A DNA stretch of 64,000 nucleotides, taken from contig CAYZCE010000007.1 of assembly GCA_964476835.1 (NCBI GenBank), positions 1 to 64,000 of the forward strand, read 5' to 3'. The position numbers and the translations under genes are program-made. Every line of letters starts with the position of its first letter. The first letter of the stretch is position 1. Source of the DNA: PALSA-926 sp964476835. Its GTDB lineage: Bacteria > Pseudomonadota > Alphaproteobacteria > Micavibrionales > UBA2020. Shown in pieces: positions 7,037-15,814 of this stretch. The notes below the pieces were generated by a model that searched no databases, had not been told where the DNA came from, and saw nothing but the letters and a program-made list of their open reading frames with translations.

Positions 7037-8746
7037 TTAGTTCGCTTGGCGGCGGAGGAAGGCGGGGATGTCGAGTTCGTCTTCTTCCGTCTTGCCGCCC
7101 GCTTCGACCGTCAGCTTGGGGGCCGCTTCGGCCTTGGGCTGCTGGACGGGCTCTTCGTTGCGCATGGTGAAGCGCTCGAAGAGGGAGGGCGATTTCTTGG
7201 GCTTCTCCGCCTTGACGGGCGCCGCGACTTCTTCAGCGAAGAGGTCGAGGTTGGCCGACGCCGAGGTGCTCTTCGGGTCGACCGGCTTCGGCGGGATGAA
7301 GCTGTTGCCGTGGCGCTCGGCCTTGGGCTGGACGTTGCGCTGGATGGTCTGCGTTTCAGCCGCGGTCACCGGGTAATCGCGATCGGCGATCATCTCGGCT
7401 TCAGCGGGCTTGCGGACAGCCGAGCCTTGCGCGCCGTAATCGACAGAAGACGCGTAGCCGACGGTCGGTTCAACGACAGGCTGCTCGGAAGCAACCGGCG
7501 TGCGCTGCGCGGTGACGGGCTGGCGCGCCGTCATCGTGGCACCTTGCTGCGGCAGGACGCCGGCAGGCGCCGTGGCGTAAACGCCGGCAGAAGTCGAGTA
7601 GTCTTGCTGCTGTTGCTGCTGCTGACGGCCCGTCGAAGCGGTGTAGCCGTTGTAGCCGCCGTAACCGCCGGAAGCCTGCTGCTGTTGCTGCTGAGGCTTG
7701 TTGTATTGCTGTTGCGGGCGGCTGTTGTTGCTGTTGCTGTTGAGCTGGATCTGCTGCAGCGGCTTCGGCTGGGCAGCAGCGTTCGCCTCGATGCCGGTCG
7801 CGACGACCGACACGCGCATGCGGCCTTGCAGGGCTTCGTCGAAGGTCGAGCCGAAGATGATGTTGGCATCGGGATCGACTTCATCACGGATGCGGTTGGC
7901 CGCTTCGTCGACTTCGAACAGGGTCATGTCGAGGCCGCCGGTGATGTTGATGAGGACGCCGCGGGCGCCCTTCATCGAGATGTCGTCGAGCAGCGGGTTG
8001 GAGATCGCCGCTTCGGCCGCTTCGACCGCGCGGCGGTCGCCTACGGCTTCGCCCGTGCCCATCATCGCCTTGCCCATTTCGGCCATGACGGCGCGGATGT
8101 CGGCGAAGTCGAGGTTGATGAGGCCCGGCAGGACCATCAGGTCGGTCACGCCGCGCACGCCCGATTGCAGGACTTCGTCCGCCATCTTGAAGGCGTCGGA
8201 GAAGGTGGTCTTCTCGTTGGCGATGCGGAAGAGGTTCTGGTTCGGGATGATGATGAGGGTGTCGACGTTCTTTTGCAGCTCCGAGATGCCGGCTTCGGCC
8301 AGCTTCATGCGGTGGGTGCCTTCGAAGTGGAAGGGCTTGGTGACGACGCCGACGGTCAGGATGCCCGCTTCACGCGCAGCCTGAGCGATGACCGCAGCCG
8401 CACCGGTGCCGGTGCCGCCGCCCATGCCGGCGGTGACGAAGACCATGTTGGAGCCTTCGAGGATCGACATGATCTCTTCGATGCTCTCTTCCGCCGCGGC
8501 GCGGCCGATTTCGGGGTTCGCGCCTGCGCCGAGGCCGCGGGTGACGTTGACGCCGAGCTGGATCTTGTGGGTCGCCGAGTTGCCTTCGAGCGCCTGCGCG
8601 TCGGTGTTGCAGACCAGGAATTCGCAGCCTTCGAGGTGCGAGTTGATCATGTTGTTGACCGCGTTGCCGCCCGCGCCGCCGACGCCGACGACCGTAATGC
8701 GCGGTTTCATGCGGTTATTCTGGCTTTGCATTCTGATGTTGATCAT
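7037..8746 (-). CDS. ftsZ: Cell division protein FtsZ
   Basis: This tubulin-like GTPase forms the Z ring. The nucleotide-binding signature GGGTGTG is at residues 109-115 and the T7 catalytic loop NLDFADIR at about 210-217. The protein is long (569 aa) because of an extended linker of roughly 320-555, including a Gln/Asn/Gly/Tyr-rich stretch at about 324-383 with runs of six and seven Gln. The conserved C-terminal peptide DELDIPAFLRRQ, which binds FtsA and other partners, ends the protein. The start at 8746 has GAGGGG 11 bases upstream; in-frame ATGs at residues 6 and 13 are possible but lack a ribosome site. Long linkers are usual in alphaproteobacterial FtsZ; the polyglutamine runs are less so. 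Confidence 0.97.
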   Translation of the reverse strand: MINIRMQSQNNRMKPRITVVGVGGAGGNAVNNMINSHLEGCEFLVCNTDAQALEGNSATHKIQLGVNVTRGLGAGANPEIGRAAAEESIEEIMSILEGSNMVFVTAGMGGGTGTGAAAVIAQAAREAGILTVGVVTKPFHFEGTHRMKLAEAGISELQKNVDTLIIIPNQNLFRIANEKTTFSDAFKMADEVLQSGVRGVTDLMVLPGLINLDFADIRAVMAEMGKAMMGTGEAVGDRRAVEAAEAAISNPLLDDISMKGARGVLINITGGLDMTLFEVDEAANRIRDEVDPDANIIFGSTFDEALQGRMRVSVVATGIEANAAAQPKPLQQIQLNSNSNNSRPQQQYNKPQQQQQQASGGYGGYNGYTASTGRQQQQQQQDYSTSAGVYATAPAGVLPQQGATMTARQPVTAQRTPVASEQPVVEPTVGYASSVDYGAQGSAVRKPAEAEMIADRDYPVTAAETQTIQRNVQPKAERHGNSFIPPKPVDPKSTSASANLDLFAEEVAAPVKAEKPKKSPSLFERFTMRNEEPVQQPKAEAAPKLTVEAGGKTEEDELDIPAFLRRQAN

Positions 8747-8812
8747 AATTTTCGTGTCCCCTCGTTTAAAGAATGACTGAGTCTACTTATGTTGCCGTGC
8801 ACATTCCAGAGT

Positions 8813-8827
8813 CTTAATGTCGTTAAG
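8813..8827. promoter_or_regulatory. Palindrome CTTAA-TGTCG-TTAAG in the ftsA-ftsZ gap
   Basis: A perfect 5-bp inverted repeat with a 5-bp spacer lies in the 185-bp gap (8747-8931) before ftsZ. It resembles a TTAA-N-TTAA site, but the spacer is N5, not the N7 of a CtrA box. The gap is long enough for an ftsZ-specific promoter; no clear -35/-10 pair was found. Confidence 0.25.
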
Positions 8828-8931
8828 TGTATTTTTTTCTTACTTTTTTTGACTCGTCCGGCTTAGAAAAGAATCAAGGTTGAAGGCCGGTTTTCATCCC
8901 TGATAACTCAAAATCCTGTCGCTTGAATCGC

Positions 8932-10254
8932 TTACCAGTTCTCCTTCAACCAGTGCGTGACCTTTTGCATCAGCTGGCCGTTGAACGGGCCGGGCAGCTG
9001 GAAATTTTTCGGGCGATGCGTGACCGGCATTTCGCCCGCGTGCTCCGCCGCATAGGCCAAAAGGCCAGCCGCGGTCGAGAACGAAGGCCCGCCGGTCGCT
9101 TCCGCGAGGCCCATGACGTTGTGCGGGCGGCCGAGGCGCACCTGCTTCTCCAAAATCAGCTTCGCGATGTCGCACATGCCGGGCAGCTGCGACGCGCCGC
9201 CGGTGAGAACAACGCGGCGACCCGCGATTTTATTGATGCCGCTGTCGACGAGCTTCGCGCGCACCAGCTCCAAAGTTTCTTCAATGCGCGGCTGGATGAT
9301 GCCGGTGAGGTGCGAGCGCGGCACGTAGTTCGGCTGCGCGTGGTCTTCTTCGCCGACGGGCGGAACGTCGATCATCGTGCCTTCATCAATGCCTGCTACC
9401 ATCGCGCTGCCGTAGAGCGTCTTGATACGCTCGGCATCGACGGTGGAGGTGGTAAGGCCGCGCGCGATGTCGCTGGTGACATGGTTGCCGCCGACAGGGA
9501 TCGCAGCCGTATAAACAAGCTTGCCGCCCGAGAAGACCGCGATCGAGGTCGTGCCGCCGCCCATGTCGACAACGGTGCAGCCGAGCTGCATTTCGTCTTC
9601 GACCAGCGTGGCCAGGCCCGACGCATATGCCGCCGCGCAGAAGCCGTCGATCTCGAGATGGTTCGCCGCCGCGACGGCGGAAAGGTGGCTGATGGCGGAG
9701 GCGTTGCCGGTGATGGCGGTGATGCCGACGCCGAGCGTCTCGCCGACCATGCCGCGCGGCTCCTGGATGCCGCGCGTGTGGTCGAGGCTGAAGCCCGAGG
9801 GGATGACGTGGACGAGTTCGGTGCGGCCGGGAATGCAGGCGCCCTGCGCATGCAGCAGCGCGCTGCGGATATCGCGGTCGGAGACTTGATGGCCGGAGAC
9901 GGCAACATCGACCGACATTTGTTGAGATGCCGCATGCACGCCGGAGACGTTCATCATGACCGAGCGGATCGGCTGGCCGCCGAGTTGCGTGCGCGCCATC
10001 TGCTCGGCGGCATCGACAGCATGCGCGACGGCAGTTTCAGCGGCCTTGAGGTCGACGATCGCGCCATTCTTGACGCCGCGCGAGGCTTGGTGGCCAATGC
10101 CGATGACCTCGATGACGCCGTGCGCCTTTACTTCGGCGATGAAGCAGCACACCTTGCTCGACCCAACGTCGAGGACGGAGATGATGTTGCGCTCTTCCGC
10201 CACCGGCGTTCCGGCCTTGGGCGTCTTTGCGGTCTTCTTGTTGCCGTTCTTCAT
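8932..10254 (-). CDS. ftsA: Cell division protein FtsA
   Basis: This 440-residue actin-like ATPase tethers FtsZ to the membrane. Phosphate-1 motif LDVGSSKVCC is at residues 28-37, followed by the 1C subdomain. Phosphate-2 motif VVDMGGGTTSIAVF lies in the second half, and the adenosine motif VLTGGASQLPGM near the end. The C-terminus NGQLMQKVTHWLKENW is the amphipathic membrane-targeting helix. The N-terminus has a Lys-rich extension of about 20 residues before the fold. It is 22 bp downstream of ftsQ on the same strand, in the usual order ftsQ-ftsA-ftsZ. Confidence 0.97.
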   Translation of the reverse strand: MKNGNKKTAKTPKAGTPVAEERNIISVLDVGSSKVCCFIAEVKAHGVIEVIGIGHQASRGVKNGAIVDLKAAETAVAHAVDAAEQMARTQLGGQPIRSVMMNVSGVHAASQQMSVDVAVSGHQVSDRDIRSALLHAQGACIPGRTELVHVIPSGFSLDHTRGIQEPRGMVGETLGVGITAITGNASAISHLSAVAAANHLEIDGFCAAAYASGLATLVEDEMQLGCTVVDMGGGTTSIAVFSGGKLVYTAAIPVGGNHVTSDIARGLTTSTVDAERIKTLYGSAMVAGIDEGTMIDVPPVGEEDHAQPNYVPRSHLTGIIQPRIEETLELVRAKLVDSGINKIAGRRVVLTGGASQLPGMCDIAKLILEKQVRLGRPHNVMGLAEATGGPSFSTAAGLLAYAAEHAGEMPVTHRPKNFQLPGPFNGQLMQKVTHWLKENW

Positions 10255-10276
10255 CTTTTCCCCCGAAAATCGAAAA

Positions 10277-11095
10277 TTACGTGCTGGTCTTCTTGGTTGT
10301 CTTGGCGGTCAGCACCAGCCGGTCGGACTGGCGCAGGTCGATGGCCGAGATCTCGCGGCCGAATACGTTCTTGTTTTCCTGCAGCGCGACGAGGCTGTGC
10401 AGGGCGAGTTCCATGTCGCGTTCCGGCAGGCGCACGACGAGGCCGTTCTTGAGATACAGATCCCAGCGACGGCCGCCGACGCGGGTGGCGGAGACGAAAT
10501 TATTGGCGACGACCGGCTCGGCCGCGAGCATCGAGAGCAGCGCGCCCGCCTGCGCCGGCGCATCTTCGCCGACGACCAGCGGCAGTTGCTTCCACGCACC
10601 CAAGTTCTCATCCGCCAGCACGACGCCCGTATCGTCGATCAACGACAGCTTCTTCTGGAACTGCCAGAGCGCGGCGGGGCGGCGTTCTTCGAGCGCGACG
10701 ATGATCTCGTCCGGCAGGCGGCGCGAGATGGAGACGTTCTTGACCCACGAGATGTCGTTGAGCGACTTCTGCGCCTGCGCGATGTCGACGCCGAAGATCG
10801 GCATGTCCTTCTTGATGCTGAGGTGCGCGAGGATGTCTTCCGCGTTCACCTGCGTGCGGCCGGTGACGACGATGTCCTTCACGCGGAAACCGGCGGCGGC
10901 CGTGCGCGTCAGGAACTGCGACGACGCCCAGTCGCCCGCGCGGCCGACCACGTGCATGCGCCAGAGCATGACGCCGCCAGCTGCAACAAGGGAGAGCACG
11001 ACAGCGCCCGCGAGCGCGCGGCGCAAGCGGACAAGCAGGACGCGCGCGCTGCGGCGCGTGCGTGAATCATCGCTCTTCCTGCCGAAAATCTTCAA
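10277..11095 (-). CDS. ftsQ: Cell division protein FtsQ
   Basis: This 272-residue bitopic inner-membrane protein has a very basic cytoplasmic N-terminus (residues 1-26), one membrane segment at about 27-46, and a periplasmic POTRA domain starting near FRVKDIVVTGRTQVNAEDIL. A beta domain follows (GGRRWDLYLKNGLVVRLPE). FtsQ links early and late divisome proteins through FtsB/FtsL. It lies 19 bp downstream of ddl and 22 bp upstream of ftsA on the same strand, so it is part of the murC-murB-ddl-ftsQAZ transcription unit. Confidence 0.95.
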   Translation of the reverse strand: MKIFGRKSDDSRTRRSARVLLVRLRRALAGAVVLSLVAAGGVMLWRMHVVGRAGDWASSQFLTRTAAAGFRVKDIVVTGRTQVNAEDILAHLSIKKDMPIFGVDIAQAQKSLNDISWVKNVSISRRLPDEIIVALEERRPAALWQFQKKLSLIDDTGVVLADENLGAWKQLPLVVGEDAPAQAGALLSMLAAEPVVANNFVSATRVGGRRWDLYLKNGLVVRLPERDMELALHSLVALQENKNVFGREISAIDLRQSDRLVLTAKTTKKTST

Positions 11096-11114
11096 GCCCC
11101 CGTCCCCATTTCCC

Positions 11115-12056
11115 TTATGCGTGCAGGCGTGCGTTCTCTACCAGCCACGTCACAAGTTCCCCAAAACCCATCCCCACATGGGCCGCCTGTTCGGGCACCA
11201 ACGACGTCGGTGTCATCCCAGGCTGCGTATTCGTCTCCAGGTAGAAAAGTCCCTTCGTACCCGGTTCATTGTCATTGTACCTGAAATCGCTGCGCGTGAC
11301 ACCGGTGCAGCCGAGTTTTTCGTGCGCGAAGGCGGCGATGCGCATCGCTTCGTTCAGCACCTCGGGCGCGATCGGCGCGGGCAGCACATGGCGCGAGCCG
11401 CCGGCGGCGTACTTCGCTTCGTAATCGTAGAACGCGGAATTGCTCGCGATGATTTCCGTAACGGTCAGCGCGCGCGCCTTTTCGCCGGCAGCACCCATCA
11501 CGGCGACGGAAAGTTCGTGACCCGGAATGTATTTCTCGACCAGCGCATAATCGCCATACGACCATGTATCGAGACCGAAGCGCGGCTTGTTGTCGCCCTC
11601 GCGGATGATATAGACGCCGACGCTGGAACCTTCGGCATTCGGCTTGACCACGAAAGGCGGCGCGAAAGGCGCCTTGCCCTTCTTCAGCTCGTCGATATGC
11701 ACGAGCTGGCCTTCGGGGCACGGCACGCCCATCGGCTTTAAAATTTCCTTGGCCTTTTGCTTGTCCATGGCCAGCGCGCTAGCGAGCGGCGCGGAGTGGG
11801 TATAGGGAATGCCGAGGATCTCGAGCGCGCCCTGGAGGCTGCCGTCTTCGCCGCCCTGACCGTGCAGCGCATTGAAGGCGACATCGGGTTTCGGTTCAAG
11901 TTTGGAAATGAGGTCTTTCAGGTCGCGGTGGACGTCGATCTCGCGGACGTCATAGCCTTTGTCGCGCAGCGCCTTGGCGCAGGCCCGGCCGCTCGAGAGG
12001 GAGACTTCGCGCTCGCTGGACCATCCCCCCATCAATACAGCGACCGTCTTGGCCAT
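11115..12056 (-). CDS. ddl: D-alanine--D-alanine ligase
   Basis: The 313-residue ATP-grasp ligase makes the D-Ala-D-Ala dipeptide that MurF adds to the peptidoglycan precursor. The opening MAKTVAVLMGGWSSEREVS and the later blocks LHGQGGEDGSLQGALE, PFVVKPNAEGSSVGV and LFYLETNTQPGMTPTSL are family signatures; the last contains metal- and ATP-binding residues. The start at 12056 gives the canonical N-terminus; a start nine codons upstream would run into murB. It lies five bases after the murB stop codon, so translation is probably coupled. Confidence 0.96.
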   Translation of the reverse strand: MAKTVAVLMGGWSSEREVSLSSGRACAKALRDKGYDVREIDVHRDLKDLISKLEPKPDVAFNALHGQGGEDGSLQGALEILGIPYTHSAPLASALAMDKQKAKEILKPMGVPCPEGQLVHIDELKKGKAPFAPPFVVKPNAEGSSVGVYIIREGDNKPRFGLDTWSYGDYALVEKYIPGHELSVAVMGAAGEKARALTVTEIIASNSAFYDYEAKYAAGGSRHVLPAPIAPEVLNEAMRIAAFAHEKLGCTGVTRSDFRYNDNEPGTKGLFYLETNTQPGMTPTSLVPEQAAHVGMGFGELVTWLVENARLHA

Positions 12057-12061
12057 AATCT

Positions 12062-13030
12062 TCAGATCCCCTGTTGCATCCACCCCTGGATGTCGGCGTC
12101 GCCATCAAGCGGCACGCCGACGCGCCTGATTTCCCACCTTAACATGATTTGACTCTGCGCGTAAACACGCTTGCGTACTTCTTCGCCTAATCTTTCGAGA
12201 TCCGCCGCGGTCGCGCCGCCGGTGTTGAGCATGAAGTTCGCGTGCAGCTGCGACATCTCCGCGCCGCCGATCTTCAAGCCGCGGCAACCGGCCGCGTCGA
12301 CCAGCTGCCACGCTTTGTTGCCGTCGGGATTGGCGAAGGTGGAACCGCCGGTCTTCGACTTGATCGGCTGCGTCTCGGAACGCTTGGCCTTGACCTCAGA
12401 CATCTTCGCCTCGATATCGGCGTAAACGCCCGGCATGGCCTTGAATGTGCCGCCGAGGAAGATCACATCGTCGGGCACATCGTTGTGGCGATAGCTCATG
12501 CCCATGTCGACGGCAGTCATCGTTTTCAAGGTGCCGTCGCGGAACAGGACGTCGGCGGAAACAAGCACCGACGCCGTCTCGCCGCCATAAGCGCCCGCGT
12601 TCATGCGCAGCGCGCCGCCGATGGTGCCGGGGATGCCGCTGAGGAATTCAAGCCCCGTCAGGTTATGCTTGAGCGCCGTCAACGCCACGTTCATGTCGAG
12701 CGCGCCCGCGCCCGCCGTTACCATGTCACCCCCCGCCTTGATCTCGGCGAATTCGCGGCCGAAGCGGATGACCACGCCCGGGATGCCGCCATCGCGGATG
12801 ATGAGGTTGGAGGCGACGCCGATCACGGTCATCGGGATATCTTTGGGGCATTGGCGCACGAAGTCGATGAGATCCTGCCGGTCGGCGGGGCGAAACAGGA
12901 TTTCCGCCGGGCCGCCGACGCCGAACCATGTCAGGTGGCCGAGCGGCGCATCCGGCGTTAGCCGTCCGCGCACCGGCGGCAGGCGGTCCTGCAGGTTGCC
13001 GAGGAAACGATGGGGAACGTCAGGAATCAT
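12062..13030 (-). CDS. murB: UDP-N-acetylenolpyruvoylglucosamine reductase MurB
   Basis: This FAD enzyme of 322 residues reduces UDP-GlcNAc-enolpyruvate to UDP-MurNAc. It shows the FAD-binding block FLSGIPGTIGGALRMNAGAYG-like (beginning SGIPGTIGGALRMNAG), the proton-donor Ser in KTGGSTFANP, and the C-terminal Glu in LRWEIRRVG. The start at 13030 overlaps the murC stop codon by four bases (ATGA), which fixes it better than a start 24 codons further up. Substrate comes from MurA (not in the window) and product goes to MurC, encoded next door. Confidence 0.96.
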   Translation of the reverse strand: MIPDVPHRFLGNLQDRLPPVRGRLTPDAPLGHLTWFGVGGPAEILFRPADRQDLIDFVRQCPKDIPMTVIGVASNLIIRDGGIPGVVIRFGREFAEIKAGGDMVTAGAGALDMNVALTALKHNLTGLEFLSGIPGTIGGALRMNAGAYGGETASVLVSADVLFRDGTLKTMTAVDMGMSYRHNDVPDDVIFLGGTFKAMPGVYADIEAKMSEVKAKRSETQPIKSKTGGSTFANPDGNKAWQLVDAAGCRGLKIGGAEMSQLHANFMLNTGGATAADLERLGEEVRKRVYAQSQIMLRWEIRRVGVPLDGDADIQGWMQQGI

Positions 13031-14490
13031 TTTTTCCCGTTGGCCGCGGCGGGCGACAGGCCGGACAGGTGCTCGAGTTCGCCCGGCAGCGCATGCGCCC
13101 ATTGCGTGATGGAACCGGCGCCGAGGCAGATGACGAAGTCGCCCGGCTTGGCGATGCGGTGGATGAGCGATGCGAGTTCGGCGGGAGAAGCCAGCGCGTG
13201 TACCTTATTCTTGCCCGTCTTGCGGATGCCCTCGACCAGTGCGTCTTTCGACGCACCCGCGATCGGCTCCTCGCCCGCGGCATAGACGTCGGCGATGACG
13301 ATTTCATCGGCGTCCGCAAAGCAGGCGGCAAAGTCGGCGAAGAGGTTGGAGAGGCGCGTGTAGCGGTGCGGCTGCATGACCGCGATCAGGCGGCCGTTGT
13401 CCTTGCGTCCGCCCAGCGCGTCGCGCCCGGCCTTCAGCACCGCCGCGATTTCGGCCGGGTGGTGGCCGTAGTCGTCGACGATAGTGATGCCGCCCACAAT
13501 GCCCGTGGTGGTGAAGCGCCGCTTGACGCCGCTGAACTTGGCGAGCGCCGCAACGACGGCCTGCATGGGCAGGCCGAGCGTATGCCCGACCGCGAAAGTC
13601 GTCAGCGAATTGAGCACGTTGTGCTGGCCGAAGACGGGCAGCTTGACGCCCTTGACCGGCGGCTGTCCCATGATTTCCGAGAACTGCACGTCGAAGACGA
13701 TCCCGTCGGGCGTCGTCTGCATGTTGATGGCGCGGATATCGGCCTTGTCGCTGAAACCATAGGTGATAGTCTTGCGCTGGAATTGCGGGATCAGCTCTGC
13801 CACGACAGGGTGGTCGATGCAGGCGACCGCAACGCCGTAGAACGGCAGGTGGCGCGCATAGGCGACGAAAGCTTCCTTCGCGCGGTCGAACGTGCCGTAG
13901 TAGTCGAGGTGCTCGGGATCGATATTGGTGATGATCGAGATGACCGAGGGCAGCTTGGCGAAAGTGCCGTCGCTCTCGTCCGCCTCGACCACCATCCAGT
14001 GGCCCTTGCCGTGGCGCGTGTTGCTGCCGTAAGCGTTGATGATGCCGCCGTTGATGACGGTCGGGTCGACGCCCGCCTGTTCCAGCACGTGGCCGATCAT
14101 CGAGGTCGTCGTCGTCTTGCCGTGGGTGCCGGAAATGTTCACGCACCACTTCGAGCGCATGAGTTCGGCGAGCAGTTCCACGCGCGGGATCACCGGCACG
14201 CCCGCCGCTTTCGCGGCTGCGACTTCCGGGTTCGTGTCCTTCACCGCCGTCGAGCGCACGACGACGGCGCAGAGCGCCTTGTGTTCGTCATGGATATTGT
14301 CCGCCGCATGGCCAACCATCACGCGCACGCCCAGTTTACGCAGGCGCGCCACGTTGGCGCTGTCGGACTGGTCGCTGCCCTGCACCTTGTACCCTTGCGC
14401 ATGCAGCACCTCGGCATAGCCGCTCATGCCGATACCGCCGATGCCGATGATATGCACCGTGCCGATATTGAAGGGAAAGGTCTGTTTCAT
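13027..14490 (-). CDS. murC: UDP-N-acetylmuramate--L-alanine ligase MurC
   Basis: MurC (487 aa) adds the first amino acid, L-Ala, to UDP-MurNAc. The N-terminal Rossmann motif is IIGIGGIGMSGYAEVL (residues 14-29), the ATP loop GTHGKTT sits at 121-127, and the C-terminal Mur domain contains DDYGHHPAEIAAVLKAGR. The start at 14490 is chosen for AGGACTATGGA just upstream and the standard N-terminus. It is the first gene of the second half of the dcw cluster. Upstream lies a gene on the opposite strand, so murC must have its own promoter at about 14491-14613. Confidence 0.96.
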   Translation of the reverse strand: MKQTFPFNIGTVHIIGIGGIGMSGYAEVLHAQGYKVQGSDQSDSANVARLRKLGVRVMVGHAADNIHDEHKALCAVVVRSTAVKDTNPEVAAAKAAGVPVIPRVELLAELMRSKWCVNISGTHGKTTTTSMIGHVLEQAGVDPTVINGGIINAYGSNTRHGKGHWMVVEADESDGTFAKLPSVISIITNIDPEHLDYYGTFDRAKEAFVAYARHLPFYGVAVACIDHPVVAELIPQFQRKTITYGFSDKADIRAINMQTTPDGIVFDVQFSEIMGQPPVKGVKLPVFGQHNVLNSLTTFAVGHTLGLPMQAVVAALAKFSGVKRRFTTTGIVGGITIVDDYGHHPAEIAAVLKAGRDALGGRKDNGRLIAVMQPHRYTRLSNLFADFAACFADADEIVIADVYAAGEEPIAGASKDALVEGIRKTGKNKVHALASPAELASLIHRIAKPGDFVICLGAGSITQWAHALPGELEHLSGLSPAAANGKK

Positions 14491-14527
14491 TCCATAGTCC
14501 TGATTAATAAGGCTTTTTTCTCGCATC

Positions 14528-14533
14528 AGTATA
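14528..14533 (-). promoter_or_regulatory. Candidate -10 (TATACT) for murC
   Basis: On the minus strand TATACT lies about 38 bases before the murC ATG. The 17-bp-spaced -35 position reads TTATCT, a poor match. It is proposed mainly because murC has lost its usual upstream neighbour and needs a promoter in this 123-bp gap. Confidence 0.25.
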
Positions 14534-14613
14534 ACCACGCTTTCGCGGCAAGATAAGATATTTTTTACCTTTTTCCCTTACTATACATAAGTACAAAACA
14601 AGAAAGGGACCCA

Positions 14614-15099
14614 ATGAGGAACAAGAAGAAGCCCGACGACAAGAATAAAGCCAAAGGCATCAGCTTTACAGGCCATGCCGGCATCGGCAAGACGGGGATG
14701 CGCGACCTCCCTCAAATCCAGGAAACGAAGCCATTCAAGATAAGCGACATGAGCCCGGCCATGCGCGAACAGTTCGCACAGAGGTTCTCGACACTCAAGA
14801 TCACCTCGATGGATGAGGGGCAACGCATGCTTATGGATGAAGCGAGACGCGAAGCCTTCAGGAAGCGATTTACGCCGATCAAGATCACTCCGCTCAGCGC
14901 CAAGGAACGCGAAGACCTGATCCTCAACGTCGTCAAGGGCGGCAGTTTCAGCCTTGCCGAAGGCGTCACGGAAAAGAAGGTCGCGGCCACCCTGCGGCAA
15001 AAGGCCTTTCAGAAGGCCTCGGTCCGCGAAATCTTCCAGATGCTCGAGAAAAAAGGGCTGATTGCCGGCAAGCGCGATAACGCCCCGAAGCCGCGCTGA
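14614..15099 (+). CDS. Unrecognised small basic protein with an internal duplication
   Basis: I do not recognise this 161-residue protein. It is highly charged, without signal peptide or membrane segment. Two similar segments follow each other: MREQFAQRFSTLKIT (about residues 49-63) and RREAFRKRFTPIKIT (about 77-91), giving a repeated pattern RExFxxRFxxxKIT. The C-terminal third (KKVAATLRQKAFQKASVREI...MLEKKGLI) looks helical and might be a small winged-helix-like fold, but this is only an impression. The ribosome site AAAGGGA is five bases before ATG. It lies within the dcw cluster on the strand opposite all its neighbours, and its stop codon abuts the stop of the next gene with no spacing. 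Confidence 0.75.
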   Translation: MRNKKKPDDKNKAKGISFTGHAGIGKTGMRDLPQIQETKPFKISDMSPAMREQFAQRFSTLKITSMDEGQRMLMDEARREAFRKRFTPIKITPLSAKEREDLILNVVKGGSFSLAEGVTEKKVAATLRQKAFQKASVREIFQMLEKKGLIAGKRDNAPKPR

Positions 15100-15717
15100 T
15101 CAGGTCGTCAGGCCCGACTGCGGGCCCTTGAAGAGGTTCTTCTCTTCCAGCACGCGGATGCGCGCGGAGGCCTTGGTGAAAGCCGCCTTCACTTCGTCGC
15201 GCTTGTAGAGGGCGTCGAAGGACTTGGACGCGGCAATACCCTTCAGCTCATCGCGGAGAATGGTTTCGCGCTTCGCGTAAGCAGCGTCCAGGAGGGCCAT
15301 AGCCGGTTTTTGCATGCCCTGCACAGCGCCAACCGCGCGCTCCCCATCGAAGAGGGCGCCCTTCACATAGCCCGACACGCCGAGCACGCCGCAGCCGACA
15401 GCGGCAACGATTGCCAGCACCGGCAGCGCAAAACCCAAACCGCCGGCCACCATCGCCGTGAAAGGCACGAGGAGGATCAGCTTCGACGGCGTTGTCAGTT
15501 TCTTGATTTCCTTCTCAACCTTCGCCGTATAAGCCTGTCCTGCCACCGCGTGCGCATCGCGCAGGCTGTCTTCGAACGCCAGCAGCGCCTGATAGCGCTC
15601 GCCCGCATTGCCGATGTCCTCGACCTGCGCCAGCTCCTTTTCAAACGCCGTCGTCACGGCGGTCACGTCAGCGTGGTAAGCGCTTGCGAAGGTGGCCAGT
15701 TTCTTTTGGCTCAGCAT
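15100..15717 (-). CDS. Unrecognised membrane-associated helical protein inserted between murG and murC
   Basis: This 205-residue protein is not recognised. Residues 1-75 are helical and charged. One long or two short hydrophobic segments follow (LILLVPFTAMVAGGLGFALP and VLAIVAAVGCGVLGVSGYV, about 79-118), probably a membrane hairpin. The C-terminal part is again helical and ends in a motif, AFTKASARIRVLEEK, that resembles the ends of two small proteins at 61.0-61.9 kb. GGAG lies eight bases before ATG. It follows murG after 86 bp on the same strand and interrupts the usual murG-murC link. Function unknown; a helical adaptor at the membrane is one possibility. Confidence 0.75.
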   Translation of the reverse strand: MLSQKKLATFASAYHADVTAVTTAFEKELAQVEDIGNAGERYQALLAFEDSLRDAHAVAGQAYTAKVEKEIKKLTTPSKLILLVPFTAMVAGGLGFALPVLAIVAAVGCGVLGVSGYVKGALFDGERAVGAVQGMQKPAMALLDAAYAKRETILRDELKGIAASKSFDALYKRDEVKAAFTKASARIRVLEEKNLFKGPQSGLTT

Positions 15718-15788
15718 GTTCGAATCTCCATAATTAAATATCTGGAGAGGATAGACAGCCGTATAGTTTATCTCAATATTATCTATCT

Positions 15789-15814
15789 AACTGAAATAAA
15801 ATTCTATTTCAGTT
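15789..15814 (-). terminator. AT-rich hairpin overlapping the murG stop codon
   Basis: AACTGAAATA (15789-15798) and TATTTCAGTT (15805-15814) are perfect 10-bp inverted repeats around a 6-base loop. The murG stop codon lies in it. It may attenuate the rsmH-to-murG transcript, but no T-run follows. Confidence 0.35.

Noticed and set aside
8813..8827. CtrA box before ftsZ
   Set aside because: The half-sites are separated by five bases, not seven, so it does not match the CtrA pattern; kept only as a low-confidence palindrome.
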